Origin: Malurus cyaneus samueli
Taxonomy: Eukaryota > Chordata > Aves > Passeriformes > Maluridae
Assembly: GCA_009741485.1 (NCBI GenBank)
Contig: CM019216.1
Location: 46,694,863-46,758,862 of the forward strand
Reading direction: 5' to 3'
Length of the DNA stretch: 64,000 nucleotides
The notes under the pieces were generated by a model. That model made no database searches, was not told where the DNA came from, and saw only the letters and a program-made list of their open reading frames with translations. Within the stretch, counting starts at the first letter, position 1, and each line of letters opens with the position of its first letter. The position numbers and the translations under genes were made by a program. This document shows, one piece after another, positions 1 to 12,332 of the stretch.

Positions 1-1194
1 TATGAGGATTTTCTTGTTGTAAAGTAAGTGACTACTGGTTATCACACACACCCCTAAAAATTCCCCTTCGTATTTGTTAGCATTGGACCTAACATAATTA
101 AAATGACTGCTGAACCCTTGAAACAGGAATCCTCTCTCACTCCAGTGTTGCAACTGCAAGTTTCCATGTAGTGACAGCCTAAATATCTTCAGTACTCTTC
201 TAGGGAACCATTAGTAAGGGCTGGAAAATGCATATTATTTGTACATATTATTTCTCATGTTACTGTATTCCTTCAATTTCTGGGAGGTTTCAGTTCTCAG
301 TGGGTGATGTGGACACCTTTCTTCCAGTAAGGTCTGTGAAACCGATAATCACTGAACACAAACACTTGATTAACAAGAATGGGCAGGCATATCCACCTTG
401 GAATACTTAATCAGCTAGCCAAAAGCAATCACTGTGCCTGCAATGAATATTTTAAACAAAATATGGAATACCATGGATGACACCTGGATGAGAGAATATC
501 TACTGTAATTCCCATCCATAAAAAATGGGAGCCTAACAAATTATAAATGCTAGAAAGATAATCCTGTTAACCAATAAATCCTACAATACTACAGTGTGTA
601 ATCACTTTGGGAACACTTCAAATATTTTTACAGTGATAAAAAAGTGTTGCATGGTTTTATCAGGAACAGATCCTGATAAATCCTGTGGGATGGGGCAAGA
701 TCTCATTTTTCTTTGGCAGATTAATTGGCCAAGGGGACAAGGATGAAGAGTAGACTTGTTAAATCTTGATTTTAAGAAGGCTTTCCACAGCATTACATGC
801 TTTTCTCAAAAAGAAACTGGGAAAATGAAGTGTAGATGAGTTCACCATAATATATAGATAGACAGATGTCCCGTGTTGGTCTAGTTCTAATCATTACTTT
901 TATGAGTGACTTGAAATATGAAGCAACGGATCTTCAAGTTACATCAGCAAATAGAAAGTGTCAGCAAGTGCCTGAGTTTTAGAGCCTGGAGAGACAATCT
1001 GCTATGAGTGGTATAAATTCAGAAAGAATAACAAATGTATTTTGCCACAGATACCAACTGCATGAATACAAATTGGGAAATATTTATGTGGGATGATGCA
1101 GGACGGAAAAGAAACTTGAAGACTATACAGACCCTAAGCTGAGTGAGTTGCACTACATGGCTGAGGAAAGACAGATTTCACTGCAGAGCACACT
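1..1194. other. non-coding AT-rich segment, nothing identified
   Basis: No supported gene or repeat is seen. Open frames are about 60 codons, are not flanked by convincing splice signals and do not resemble a known family. The sequence is unique-looking, CpG-poor and AT-rich, as expected for a vertebrate intron or intergenic DNA. Confidence 0.6.
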
Positions 1195-1610
1195 AGTAAG
1201 AGTCCCTTACATTCTATTTTATTCTGCTGGCACTGGGGAGATTCAGTTTGAGTACTTTGTCCTGTTTTGGACACCACAGCATAAAATTATAGATAGTTAT
1301 ACAAAAACAAACTGCAGAGAGCTCGGAGGAGAGGAAGAAGGATAAGTAGTGTTGAAAACACACTGCATAAGGAAAGGTCAAGAGAAGTGGTACTGTTTAG
1401 TCTAGAAAGAGAAGATGGGAACAATGAGACAGCTGTTTTTGTCTATACAGAGGTAGCTATTCACCGTGTCCGCAACAGGCAGACAGGAGGTGTTAATTTA
1501 ATTTGGAGTAAAAACTTTTGTGCCCTGTTGGGAAAAAACTGCAAGGTGGAAGACAGTGATGTGGTAGAGTAGGTCTCCCACAGATTGTGGAATCCACTGC
1601 ACAGGACAGC
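1195..1610 (+). mobile_element. old, degraded CR1 LINE fragment (sense)
   Basis: Several blocks align by eye, in order, with the 3' part of avian CR1. The first is the stretch equivalent to 'cactggtgaggccacatctggagtac' of CR1 (about 1230-1256), followed by the equivalent of 'tgtccagttctgggctccccag' (about 1258-1280). Next is the 'gaaaggctgagagagctgggactgttcagcctggagaagag' equivalent (about 1372-1414). Last is 'gttgtggagtc' (about 1583-1593). The fragment is heavily mutated, lacks the terminal CR1 3' tail and has lost all coding capacity, so it is an ancient copy. The boundaries are approximate. Recognition rests on remembered CR1 consensus; a repeat-library search would settle it. Confidence 0.6.
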
Positions 1611-2712
1611 CTTGTGCAGGGGTGAGGTGACTTTCCGGTATGGTCCAAAGGACTGAGGATGCCTGAGAGCAGAGAGAGGGAGCATTTGTCTGACAGTGTG
1701 TTCATGTTTTCTGTCATCCAGCTTTCTTACAAGTAAAAAAAAATCCCACAGGATTTCAATGTGTGACAAAGAGTTTCAGTATTTCCCTGATCTTTAATGA
1801 ATATTTATATACCCAGTTTCCATTATTTCAGTGTCCTCGCTTCTTGCTCAGACTGCTCCCTAAAACTCAAAGCAACATGTGTGTTACCATCGCTATTTCA
1901 CTTGGAGTTTATTGCTCACACTCCCATTTTGTGTGATGTGAAAAAACATTCTCACATTTAGGAGCATGCCATATACTGATAACAGTTTAAAAGGAAAATA
2001 TTGACATTAGTCTGGCTGTGATAATATGAGTAAATATTTAGCTGACTATTTAGTAGCTGGGCAGTCAAGAAATGCAATAAAACCCAAAACCAGATGTATA
2101 ACCAGAAGATTCAGCTCCCTTTACTCCTTTCCTGGCTCCAGACCTAGGTACTAGCACAGAATCAGAGCCTTAGCTGCTTTCCCCATGTCGGGACATGCCA
2201 GTGTCTCAACTCATCTTACTTCAAATGCCACTTTAAAATACATCTGTGCTGTAATGCATAAAAGAAACCTGCTGTGCAATAACATCTTATGTAAATTTTG
2301 ACTTGTGGTTGTTGCTACAGCTCCACTAAGCATTACAAGCACATTTCACCCCTACACTTTAACTGGCCACTGCTTGTCTTAAACACCTGCCTTGTGTTTG
2401 AGATTGCAAACTTTTCAGGTCAGAGTTTACCTGATGTCTGTACAGTGTTTCACACACTGCCCTCCTGCCTGTTGTTCCCATTTGTTCTCTGGGCACTATC
2501 TATAAAATCTACTTAAGTTCTACAAATCCAAGCTATGTCTAAACTCTTCTTTGTGACACCTTTAAGTTGTCAGTTCTGAATTATCCTCTGAGACCTTTAA
2601 TAATCCACCATGAACCCTCATACTAAAATATTAACTTGCTATCTTTTGGCTAAAGCGATGCTACCTGCTCCAATCATTCCAAGAGGCTTCAGCAGTGCTA
2701 ATTTGCCTATTC
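1611..2712. other. non-coding segment, nothing identified
   Basis: This stretch lies between the old CR1 fragment and the possible pseudogene. It has no recognisable repeat, RNA gene or supported exon. Frames of 60-100 codons on either strand look like chance products of C/T-rich sequence. Confidence 0.5.
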
Positions 2713-3700
2713 CTATGGCCCTGTCTGCTCTTCCACTGGCTCCTCCTTCACCACCACATCAAATGGACTACCTCCTGCCCTTCTCAGGCTGGCTAATGGC
2801 TTGCTGCCATTTTCCAAGCAGCCAGTTCTCTTTTCTCTCTTGGCCAGCTTTCATCACCCACATCCTGGATTTTCAGACATGTACTTGCACATTCCCAGCT
2901 CAAGGTTTCTCAGCAGAGTAGGCAAAATCAGATTTTGCTACCCCAGCAGGTTGACTGCTGGTGTGCTGGCACTGTTGATAATGCTTTTTAATAATTTCAT
3001 CTACTCTCTTTTGTAATGTCTGTCCATATTAATCTCCTCTCTCCCTTACTCTCCCTTGTGCTGGCCCAACCCCGTTTTAGGTTAGAAATGTTTCCGGGAA
3101 GGTACCATTCATTGGTTTCCCCATACAGCACAATAGGATCTTGGTCAATGACTGGAACTCACAGATAAGACATTCAGTCTTCATTAGCATCTCAAGGTTT
3201 GCGCTTTCCATTGCAACATACATGGTTTTTAACAAGATCAACAAAGATACTACCAAACTTCTGATTGGTAGGCATTTCTTCATTTTCATTTAACACTGAC
3301 AGATCCAGGTCTCATTTCGTTATCAGTTCAGTCTCTCCAAATCTGTGCCTTTTATCCACTGCATAAGACTTTCTTCTTTTCTTTTCTTTGCTGATTATTT
3401 TGTCTTCTTCAGCAGATGATCTTTGAATCAGTTTATCCCGCTTGATCATTTTACCATTCCAAATAATATTACCAACATTTTTCAGCCCTATAAATTCCAT
3501 AATCAATCACAATGGTTAATTCTGAAGAGTATTATATGCTCAGAGGAGTTGTCCACTTCTTTCGTAGAGAAGCTTACTGGAGTCAGTGGTGACATCTAAT
3601 GGTTATAAAAACCCTGTACCTTGGACAAGGGATTTCTGGATTTCCCATCTTTCTCTTTATCCACAGAGAGCACATTTACTTGAACTGATGATTCCATCAT
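2713..3700 (-). pseudogene. possible decayed coding sequence, family unknown
   Basis: Read on the minus strand, this interval gives protein-like translation in consecutive pieces separated by frame changes. Piece 1 starts at an ATG pair (3700/3697) and runs about 65 codons with one stop. It is rich in Ser, Val and Lys. Piece 2 (3506 to 2997) covers 170 codons, and its only stops, four internal and one terminal, are all TGA. It has a Lys/Arg/Glu-rich stretch (around 3400-3330), then acidic and aliphatic sequence and a Trp-Tyr-Leu-Pro-Gly motif. Piece 3 (from 3004) continues in another frame with an Asp-Glu-Ile-Ile-Lys-Lys segment. Piece 4 (2769-2713) contains Val-Lys-Glu-Glu-Pro, which fits a SUMO acceptor site. 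TGA-only stops fit CGA-to-TGA decay at methylated CpG. I do not recognise the family. The minus strand is purine-rich here, which by itself favours Lys/Glu-rich translations, so chance remains possible. No poly(A) tail was found, so neither a retrocopy nor a unitary pseudogene is favoured. Confidence 0.35.
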
Positions 3701-6700
3701 TAGAATTAATCCAATATGCCTTTTACCGTTGCTTATCTGGTTCAATTAGTATTTGAATACCCTGGAGAAAAAAAACCATGAAACATTTAGAAGGTCAGCA
3801 GCATGCAGGTACCTTCAGCCATGCATCTTTTTCACTCCCAGTGCTGATAATACAGGCCTGAACACCTGGCTGAAATTAGCTCATTCGTAAAGGTCAACTG
3901 GCTGAAACTCACAGAGGGCAAAACAGAAGCAGTAATTTCCGGAAATGGAAAATATTTGGCAGAACTAACCACAGCACTTCTCACCACGGGGAGCCCTGCT
4001 CTGTCAAATAGCCAGCTGTAGTTATCATCCTGATGGATTTCAAGAAGCCTGTCTTTTTTTTTTAGCGAGTGGCAGAAGTGCTAGAGCTACATATCTGGCA
4101 AATTGGTCACAGCCATCTGGCTCTTGGATGGGACTCCTGGCAACTTTCAGCACATTTACTGCAGCGTACTCTGCTTGGGAAGAAGTCGCATCCGCCCCGG
4201 AAAGAGTCGCACAACAGCATTTGTGCCTGCAGCAAGACTGGAGATCTCATTGCTCTGCTTGTTTTGCTGGATGACTGCTGTATGACAATGTGCTTTGAAG
4301 TCCCAGGTCTCCATCTGGAATGAAGCATCTTCAGCCAAGGTGTACCTGCTGTGTGCAGCACAGCATGCAAGCTGTTAATAAGGGCTCTTAATAAGAACGC
4401 TTTTCATTTATTAAAATATAACTGGATGTATGGGCAGTGGCAAAATGAAAAGGAGGACCAGAAGAAAGTGCAGTTGGCATTTTGCCACCATGGCACACAG
4501 ATGAAAAAAACCCAACCAAAGCAGAAGTCAGAAAAGACCATACTTGGTGAGTCACACTCATAGTTTGTGGCTAGGACAGAAAATGAGATCGTTACTGCGT
4601 ACAAAGAAGGACTACGTGGGAAATCATAAGGATTGCTTCGGAATTATAAAACTGCAGTAACTGTTGGTGTTTGGGCAAGTCCCAAAACCCCTAGCTCAAG
4701 TTCCACTGTCTGAAGGCCAGTTTGATTGAGGAAAGGAGACTAAACTCCAATGACTTGCATTAGGATTTGGACTCTTTTATCTTCTTGATCATCGTGCATT
4801 CTGTAGAAAACATTTGAAGCATATGAATGATTTCTTGAGGGAAATAAAGCCAAACAAACAAATACTTTTTCTTGTGCCTTTGATTTTTTCTCAAATACAG
4901 GGAAAATTGTTAAAATTGGTAAAATTCATCATTCATCATTTGATAAGCACTGCAAAATATATCTGCAATTTTTTTCTCAATTATAAAGATTAGTCAAGAA
5001 TTTACGTATTTGGGCATTACTTGGACTCAGTTTTGAGATCTCAAAAGCCCCAGGTCCAATCTCTTGGTTTGACAGAAGACTGCTTTAAGTAAATAAGATT
5101 AATAATCCCCTGTGATTTTCTGGAGAGAGCCATAATATGCTTATTAAATGAGGGGACTCATCTTCTGTCCTTTTCATGACTACTTTCCTTAAGTATTGTA
5201 ATGATCTAGTTTTACCAGCAAAAAAAATACTGGAAGACAAATGCACTGATGGTAGTTTCAATATATATTTGCAGTTCTGGAAAATGTTTCAAACAGCAAT
5301 TTGAACTGTACAGGAAATCCACAGATGTGAGTGGTAGCTAAAAATGGCACTGCTTGGGATAGTGGTTTGGTGCAGAAGCATTGGGCAGAGAGAAGGTTTC
5401 ATACTCAGGGTAATGAAAAGAAAGAGAAAAAAGCTTTGAAGAAGCAGCAAAAGAGTCAGAGATTTAAACAGGGCATGAAAGTTTTATATTTTACTTAATG
5501 AAGAAACAAAAGAGAATTGTGAAGGATTTAAAGATAATGAGGGTTTTTTTCTAATTGCTGAAACCAATTAAAAACCCACCTTTAGACCATTTTTAAAGAA
5601 AGTTACTCATTAAAAGCAACCATAAATAAGATTTGAGCTCCAAAAAATGCTGGGAAAACACTCATTACTGCTTGACTGGACACTTTTCATTTATGGTGTG
5701 TCAGGAAAAAGTTTCAGAAAATTAAAAGGCTAAGGATAAGAAATATGACAAACAAGCAGCAATTTATGTGATGTGGCTGTCTACATGAAACGTGTTCATA
5801 ATTTCATTCATATGTGGAAACTCCTAATTATCCCAATTTTGTGAAAATGTGTATTTCTCAAAGACATAAGCGATGTGAAGAGTTCAAGGACTTCAACGTA
5901 CGTGCAGGCTGGAATTTCTTTACATCAGGTGGAACAGGAACTTTGTCAATTCACTAGTCCACTGAAAAAGGCTCATAGAGAAATGTTCCTAACCTGATGC
6001 AAATGCAGATTTAGAGATAGGAGTGAAAAAAAAGGGTTTATCAGCAAAAAAATCTATTCCTTTAAAGGCTGAAAAATGTCAAGCATTGATTTAATGGAAA
6101 AGTGGATGTTGCTAGATGCTAAGAGAAGTACAACTTTGCAAAGAAAACTGGAGTGATAGCAAAAATAATTTTTTTTCAAGTATATAAAGTACAAGGAAAG
6201 AAGAGGCTCTTCATTAAACATGAGGCAGTTATTACTAAGCCAGGGAAGGGAACATAGTTTTGGGCCCTTAAAGTAACTGAATAATTTGCCTCTGAGTTTG
6301 GTGGGAAGGATAGTGCTAGGCATGAAGAGTGGGGTGGAGGAGTTAATAACAAGACTACTGAGGAGGGGAGGAAAAGATGTAGAAGACTTGGTTTGTTCAG
6401 AGCCTCCAAAAAGGTCAAACAAATGTTAGAGAGCAAATAGCACTCCATCTTCAGTACAGCAACTGGGACTGACAGTGTTTGAAGAACATCTCCAGGCCAC
6501 TGAATTCAGCTGTGTCAGGCACTGCTGGAGTCATCAGGCAGTTGCCTACTGGAAGGTGTTTGGTGCTCCTGATCCCAATGCTCTCATACAAAAAAGCATA
6601 TAGTTTTCATAAAACACCTTTTCCACTGGCATCCTCCCTGGTGGGGCCAGTGTCTTGGGTGAGCCTGACAACTGGGGGTGACACTTATGACCTGTTGGTG

Positions 6701-8393
6701 AACCACTGAAAAAACACATCTGCTTGCTTCTTGCTGTGTTTCATTGAATGTTCAGAATGGCAGAAAAATGCAGATTGTAAAGGCACAAGCCTATTAGAAT
6801 ACACATTTTAGGAGAGTTCTTTAAGATGAGGCATTCAAAAGCTCTTTTAGAAGGAAGAACCAGCATTTAAAATGCCTTAAAGCAACCATGTAACAAAATA
6901 TTGAAGAAATATTTAAAAGAACAGCAAGTACAGTGGAGTAATTTTAACAAATAATGGAATCAATTAAGATTAAACAAATATAAGCAAAGCTAAGGAGAAT
7001 TATGGCATAACACACACACATGAATGCTATGATTAATGTAAAGGGAGATTGCATATTCTATTATAAATGTTTAGTGCCTTTATTTTTAACATTGTGGTTT
7101 ACATTATGGATATAATAGCCTTTCAGAAATTGTAGATGAATGACAATTTCAAGCTAAGAATTTTTCAACTACTTAAGGAAAGTTTGAAAGCCAAGTTTTC
7201 TTATGATTTTTATTGCAGTATATTTACATTAAAAGCTAGAGATATATAAACTAGAGCAAAGAACCCTTTACTCAGAAATATAATTTGTTTGGAATTCCTG
7301 TGGCTCTGCTCTCTTACAGCAATATGCATATATTTAAATCACAACAATAAATTTTAAGAATAAAATCTCAATGTTAGCAGATTGAAACACACAATATTTT
7401 ATCATAACACTTTATTTTGAAATTTAATTTATAGTTTCAAAGTAATAGTCTGTTTTTTAAATTTAAAAAAATATATGTATCCTCTACTGAGGATTTTTTT
7501 TTTGTACTTTTGCATTATTACAGGTTTTGTTTTATCTCCTCTCAAGACTGGAGAAAACAAATGAACTGCTTATCTGATAAGAGATAAAACACATTGATGT
7601 ATCATAGAAGATGGGCATGAATTTTTTCAGATTGCTGGAAAATATTTGCTAGAAAACGAAATAGGCATTTTTGGAGAGTATGTTATTGCTATGAAATTCA
7701 AAGCCCAATTTGGGAGACATCTTGCATAAAAATACTAACTATTTCTTAAGACTATGGAAATGTAAAATGAGCGCCATTGTGATTATAGATATTGTTGAAG
7801 ACCCAGGTTAAACTTAATGGCCCCACTGAAATAATTTAATTTCACAGAGATCTGCAGCCAGAGTGAATTAATACGATCACTGAAATAAATTCTTCTGGGG
7901 AAAGAATTTTTCATGGACCAACTGAGCTCCTCTGTTATGACATTGCTGTAGAATGATGACATGAATTTAGAGCAAAGGAGTATTGTACTGAACAATCAAA
8001 CGCAAATGGTAACAAACAGTTTTATGGATGTGCAAGTGTTTGTGTGCTGCCTGGAGTTTAATATACCTACTCAAATTTTATCTTTCCTCGTAGCACTTGA
8101 TCTGGAGTTAGGAGAGATGTTATCATGCGCTGGAACTCTCCTGGTACGCTATGAATGACATAATTCACCTCTGATCTGTAAGTTCATAGTGAGGAACAGA
8201 AAGCTACTCTGCTTTTGATCAGTTTGTTATGCTGTTGTCTGAGACATGACATAAAGCCTCTTGGGCAGAGCAATTAAATGAGTCAAAGCACTCGTACACG
8301 ACTGGTTTGCTGGAAGCACTGTGAGGTGGCTGCATGGGGCCACACTCTAGATTTATGATGATCTAATTCAAACTCGTGCAGCTGCAGGACTTT
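3701..8393. other. long non-coding segment, no gene identified
   Basis: AT-rich sequence without a recognisable repeat or gene. The block at about 4060-4440 is richer in GC and CpG than its surroundings and ends in an AT-rich homeodomain-like stretch. It could be a conserved non-coding element, but this is only an impression. Around 7000-7500 the sequence is especially AT-rich, with short A and T runs. All open frames are short or lack flanking signals. Confidence 0.5.
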
Positions 8394-8405
8394 TTATAAC
8401 TTTAC

Positions 8406-8638
8406 TTGTTTTATGCGGTGTTTCATGTGGCGCCGCTTCTCTTGGACTGGCAGATTAGCTTCGAGGAGGATCTGGTATTGTCTTTCCAGTATTTTAAACA
8501 CGTTTTTATATTTGGAAATTGTTGAGCTTACATTAGGATAAGAATCTACTAGAGTGAAAAAGTAACGAGAATGACAAGCAAAGTTGATAAATTTACCTAC
8601 TTCATCAGTCATGTTGGTTTCCAAGTGTTTATAAGCCT
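8406..8638 (-). CDS. candidate internal coding exon, family unknown
   Basis: On the minus strand one frame is open from a TAA at 8654-8652 down to a stop just after 8394, about 86 codons. The translation looks like a charged helical protein. It starts Arg-Gln-Glu-Ala-Tyr-Lys-His-Leu, passes through Lys-Tyr-Lys-Asn-Val-Phe-Lys-Ile-Leu-Glu-Arg-Gln and ends Lys-Arg-Arg-His-Met-Lys-His-Arg-Ile-Lys-Gln. Just before the stop lies a good donor, CAA|GTAAAG (GT at 8405-8404). A weak acceptor AG lies at 8640-8639, with a plausible branch-point sequence about 20 bases upstream of it. A second donor-like site (AG|GTAAAT) lies inside, with its GT starting at 8596. The block contains several CpGs (around 8416-8465), unusual for this window. 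An 86-codon open frame alone is not rare here, no partner exons were identified, and I do not recognise the protein. It may also be a conserved non-coding block or a pseudo-exon. Confidence 0.3.
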
Positions 8639-8654
8639 CTTGTCGGAGTGGTTA

Positions 8655-11600
8655 TCGTTAAGTGAGGCTGATGTTCCCTAATTAACTGTTTCTATAGCGA
8701 TGTCCTTCAACCTCCCTTTAACGAGCATCTGTTTTGCAAGTACTTGCAGTGGCAAGACAGTTGCATTGCTGTGACATCACGCTTGCAGCAAGTGGGACTT
8801 GTGCAAGGGGCAGGAGAATGATACTGCAAATTTTCACCTAGAGTATACTGGGATTTATGTCTGATGACTTTGTGCATTACTTCATCACTGACACCAGCCT
8901 TGATGAGGGAAAAATAACTGAAGTCTCTGATATTTATACAGGTAATGTGTTCTGTTTTCAGAGAAGGTTGTTAAAAAATTAAATTCAAAATAAGGCAAAA
9001 TTCTTCAAAAGCACAAAACTCACTGGTTTTCAGTAGATTGTCAGTCTGCACTTTTTGCTGGAATGAAGGAGTGGGTGGAGCTGCAGGGACCATCTGACAC
9101 ATGTAATGAGGAGCCAAGAGAAACACAAGCAGCCATCCATGCCTCCCCCCACCCCGGGTGGACATGGAAAGGACTGGGAAAGGTGCTTCTGTATTGCCAA
9201 AAAAAACTTGATTGCAGTTTCTAGACAAGGCTCCATTTTCAATCAGTGTACAATGCTGTCCTTGTCACTCTCTGTTTAATGTGTTTTAAGCAGTAGATAA
9301 ACCGGTTAACTGCTTTTCAAATGAGTTGTGTTTGTAGAGGGTTTAGTGCTCTTAAGGAAGCAGACTGCAAAGATTTAATGGGATCTGTGTAAAGAGGAGG
9401 CTGGAATCAGTTTCTCTGTTCACCAATCTGTGTATTTGTTGTGAGATTAATTTGAAGTGCTTTACATGTTTCTATTTCACTTTTTGAATTGTTTTGCTGA
9501 CATGTACTTCATGAAGCTTTCATCTGGAGTGATTAACTGGAGACTAGGCCACAGATAAGGTATGGGGGCTGATTTAGCAACGAGAACTCCTTTTCCAAAC
9601 CCTCCTTCCTGCTCTCATGGGACAGAGGATGTGCTGGTAGGCTGTATGGCCCAGCTGTCATGATTATAAAGGTGACATCAAAGCTGGTGGCCAGAGATCA
9701 GCCAGACCTGCCACCTCAGGGAAATCTTTGTAGCTCTAAGGTGACTGGGTTAGGCCAGAAATTCAGTAATACTCAGATGATATGACCTTCTCCAGGCAGG
9801 AACTTGTTCCCTGAGCTCAGTGCACTAAGAAAATTTAAATTCCTTTTTAATATAGTTTGTTTTCTTATTCTGTGCAATATGAGGATAGGTCTGAGTCTTT
9901 TTTAGGTGAATGGAGCTAGTCATACAAACAAAATTTTAAGTCTTTCCAAGAAATTGCTGTGGGATAAAAATGTCCATTTCTGAGTTCAGCTCAGTTCAGA
10001 AATACTCATGCATGGCTGCTAACTTCAGTGGAAATTTCTGTGGCATGGATGTTTTTTCCACCCTTCTTGCTTAAGAGGATGATAAGAAAAAGGTAAACAC
10101 AAGTGTTTTGCTGAATAAGGGCGGTACTTAAATGATTGTGTTGAGTGAGTACCTCCAAAATAAGACTTATGTTTCCCATGACCTTGTCCATATTATTGAA
10201 TTTTCACTTTCCTAGCAAGATAATTCTTTGAAGACTGGAGTAAACAAATGAAAGTCCTTGAACACGGATTTGTAGGATGGTTTTTTTTTTCTTTTCTCTT
10301 TCATGGGATTTGCAATTTTTTCCACAGCATTGTGTAATGGAAAATGTTAGCGGAGATGCCCTCAGATGGTAATCTTTATTTACCACAAAGCCAAGAACTT
10401 TGAGTGAAGGCTGGACAATGATGGTAGGAGCATCTCAGTCTATTCTGTTCCCCATTAATGGATTAACTGGTGCAGAGTGAGCTCGAGTCAGTTCTCCAAA
10501 AAAATTGTAAAAGTCACAGAGGTATTGAGAGAAAAAAGCCTAAAAGATACATACTGTCAGCTCCGGAATACCTTGGGATAGCAGGCTACCCTAATACCCA
10601 AAAAAGGTGGAACCCAGGCCTTTATTGACACTGTAACCCTCAGACTGGACACCCCTCGATTCTACATGCATACATACCTACAGTTCAAAGCACTATAGTC
10701 AGAAAGGAAAGAATACTGTAAGGGAAATGTGGTGAAACTAGAGTTTTTTGGGCTCTGGAGGAGAGTAAGATGGAATGTAATAGTAGCACAGATTCATCTT
10801 TTTTAAACAAAGCTCTGGTGAAAATGGATGTATTGAAAAACCTGAGCTGCTGCTTATGATGGTGATCCAGGCCAGGCCTAAATCAGCATGGAGAGAGAAA
10901 ACTGAGTTAAGTTGCCTGTAGCTCCCAAAAATTGTTCATTACCTGTGAACATATATAATCCTTTTTTAAGGCTAGTAGAATGATGTCTTCCTAGTGCCCT
11001 TTAGTGGAGAAGGAACCCAGACATGGGACAAATGCATTTTTCTGATGAATCATAAGTATGGCCCTCTAATAAAACAATGATTTCTGTTTCAACATATTGT
11101 TTCAACAAGTCTGGTGCCAGGTGGGCCTTTTGGGCTGGTTGTAACTTAATGATAAATGCTAAATATGTTAGGTGTTCCAGCAGGACCTGAGAATGCTCAG
11201 AGAAGTGAGTAAATGTTATCTTAATAAACATACTTGTGAGAGTCACTGATTAATATCTGTGTCATTCCCAAACAGCAAGAGCACACGTGGCTGAAACAGA
11301 CATAGCTCTCCTAAAAGCCAGTGGGAGCTGCTGTGATAGTCAGAGCTGTGTGGCCTGATGTGACAAATCTCTGAGACTTTAACAGAAAACCCCTTACCAG
11401 TCTTATGCTTTAACCACAAGAACATAACATCCACTTTACCAGGAAAAATGCATTCCCTTTCATATAATCTGACAAATGTGTCTTATTCCAAAGAAAATGT
11501 TTTTTTGGGAGAAAAAAAAAAAAAGTGTGGAGAAATCCAATCAGTATTACTTAATCTTCCTCCCTTCATCTGGATGTTCTCAACTCATTGATATTGCACA

Positions 11601-12236
11601 GGCTGCAATAGAACAAACAAATCAATCATGCCATGGCACTGTTAGTGGCTCAGCCTCTCTCCAGCCAATGGTAAGTTACCTTTTCTTATCCCCCCTTTTT
11701 AATGAATGCATTTCTTCCTGGGAGAAGCACCATCAGTCTTGCTAATGTCAGTGTAGGTGGAGACACTCCGCAGTGCCATCCTTCCCTCTCCACATACCCC
11801 TGTACAGAAAAATACCCCCTATAGAAAAACTAAATACTTAGAAGTGTTTTCCTCGTTATGCTGGGATCCTTTTCACGGGACAATCAAACAATAAATAATA
11901 GTAGTGGAGTTGCAAGATATCTCCTGCAATGAAGCGGGAGAAAGGAAGCAAAGAGGGCAAACTGAGGCTTTATTTTCAAGTCAGGAAATAAAAATCTCTG
12001 CCAAGCCATGTTCTGCAGCACGACCCTAGCTTTTGTCAGCAATGCTAAGAGGCTGCTGCATCATAGTGCTTTTGGTGCTAATACGGTGAAACTTTTTTTT
12101 TCTTTTTTGAGGTATTTCCCCTTTTGTTCTGGTGAGTTTGCTGTGCAAGAATTGCAGTTTTTCTTCTTAAGAGTTGCATTATAAAAATACAGGAGAATAA
12201 ACTGGTTCCATAATTCAGCAAATTGAGACCATTCTA
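8655..12236. other. non-coding segment, nothing identified
   Basis: No supported gene, RNA or transposable element. The first 150 bases, next to the exon-like block, contain a TAATTAA homeodomain-type core (8679-8685) and a TGACATCA near-CRE (8772-8779), so this part could be regulatory. The remainder is ordinary AT-rich sequence. Confidence 0.45.
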
Positions 12237-12332
12237 TTTTCTTTTTCTTCTTTTTTCTCCTTTTCTTCTTTTCTTTTTTTTCTCTTTCTTTTCTTTTCTT
12301 CTTCTTCTTTTTTCTTCTTCTTCTCCTCCTTT
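12237..12332 (+). repeat. 96-nt uninterrupted polypyrimidine (CTT-rich) tract
   Basis: Every base from 12237 to 12332 is C or T, made of TTC/CTT/TCC units with T runs. It is bounded by an A at 12236 and at 12333. It is imperfect rather than a clean trinucleotide microsatellite. The complementary strand is pure purine, and such tracts can form triplex (H-DNA) structures. It is too far from any recognised exon to serve as an acceptor tract. Confidence 0.9.
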
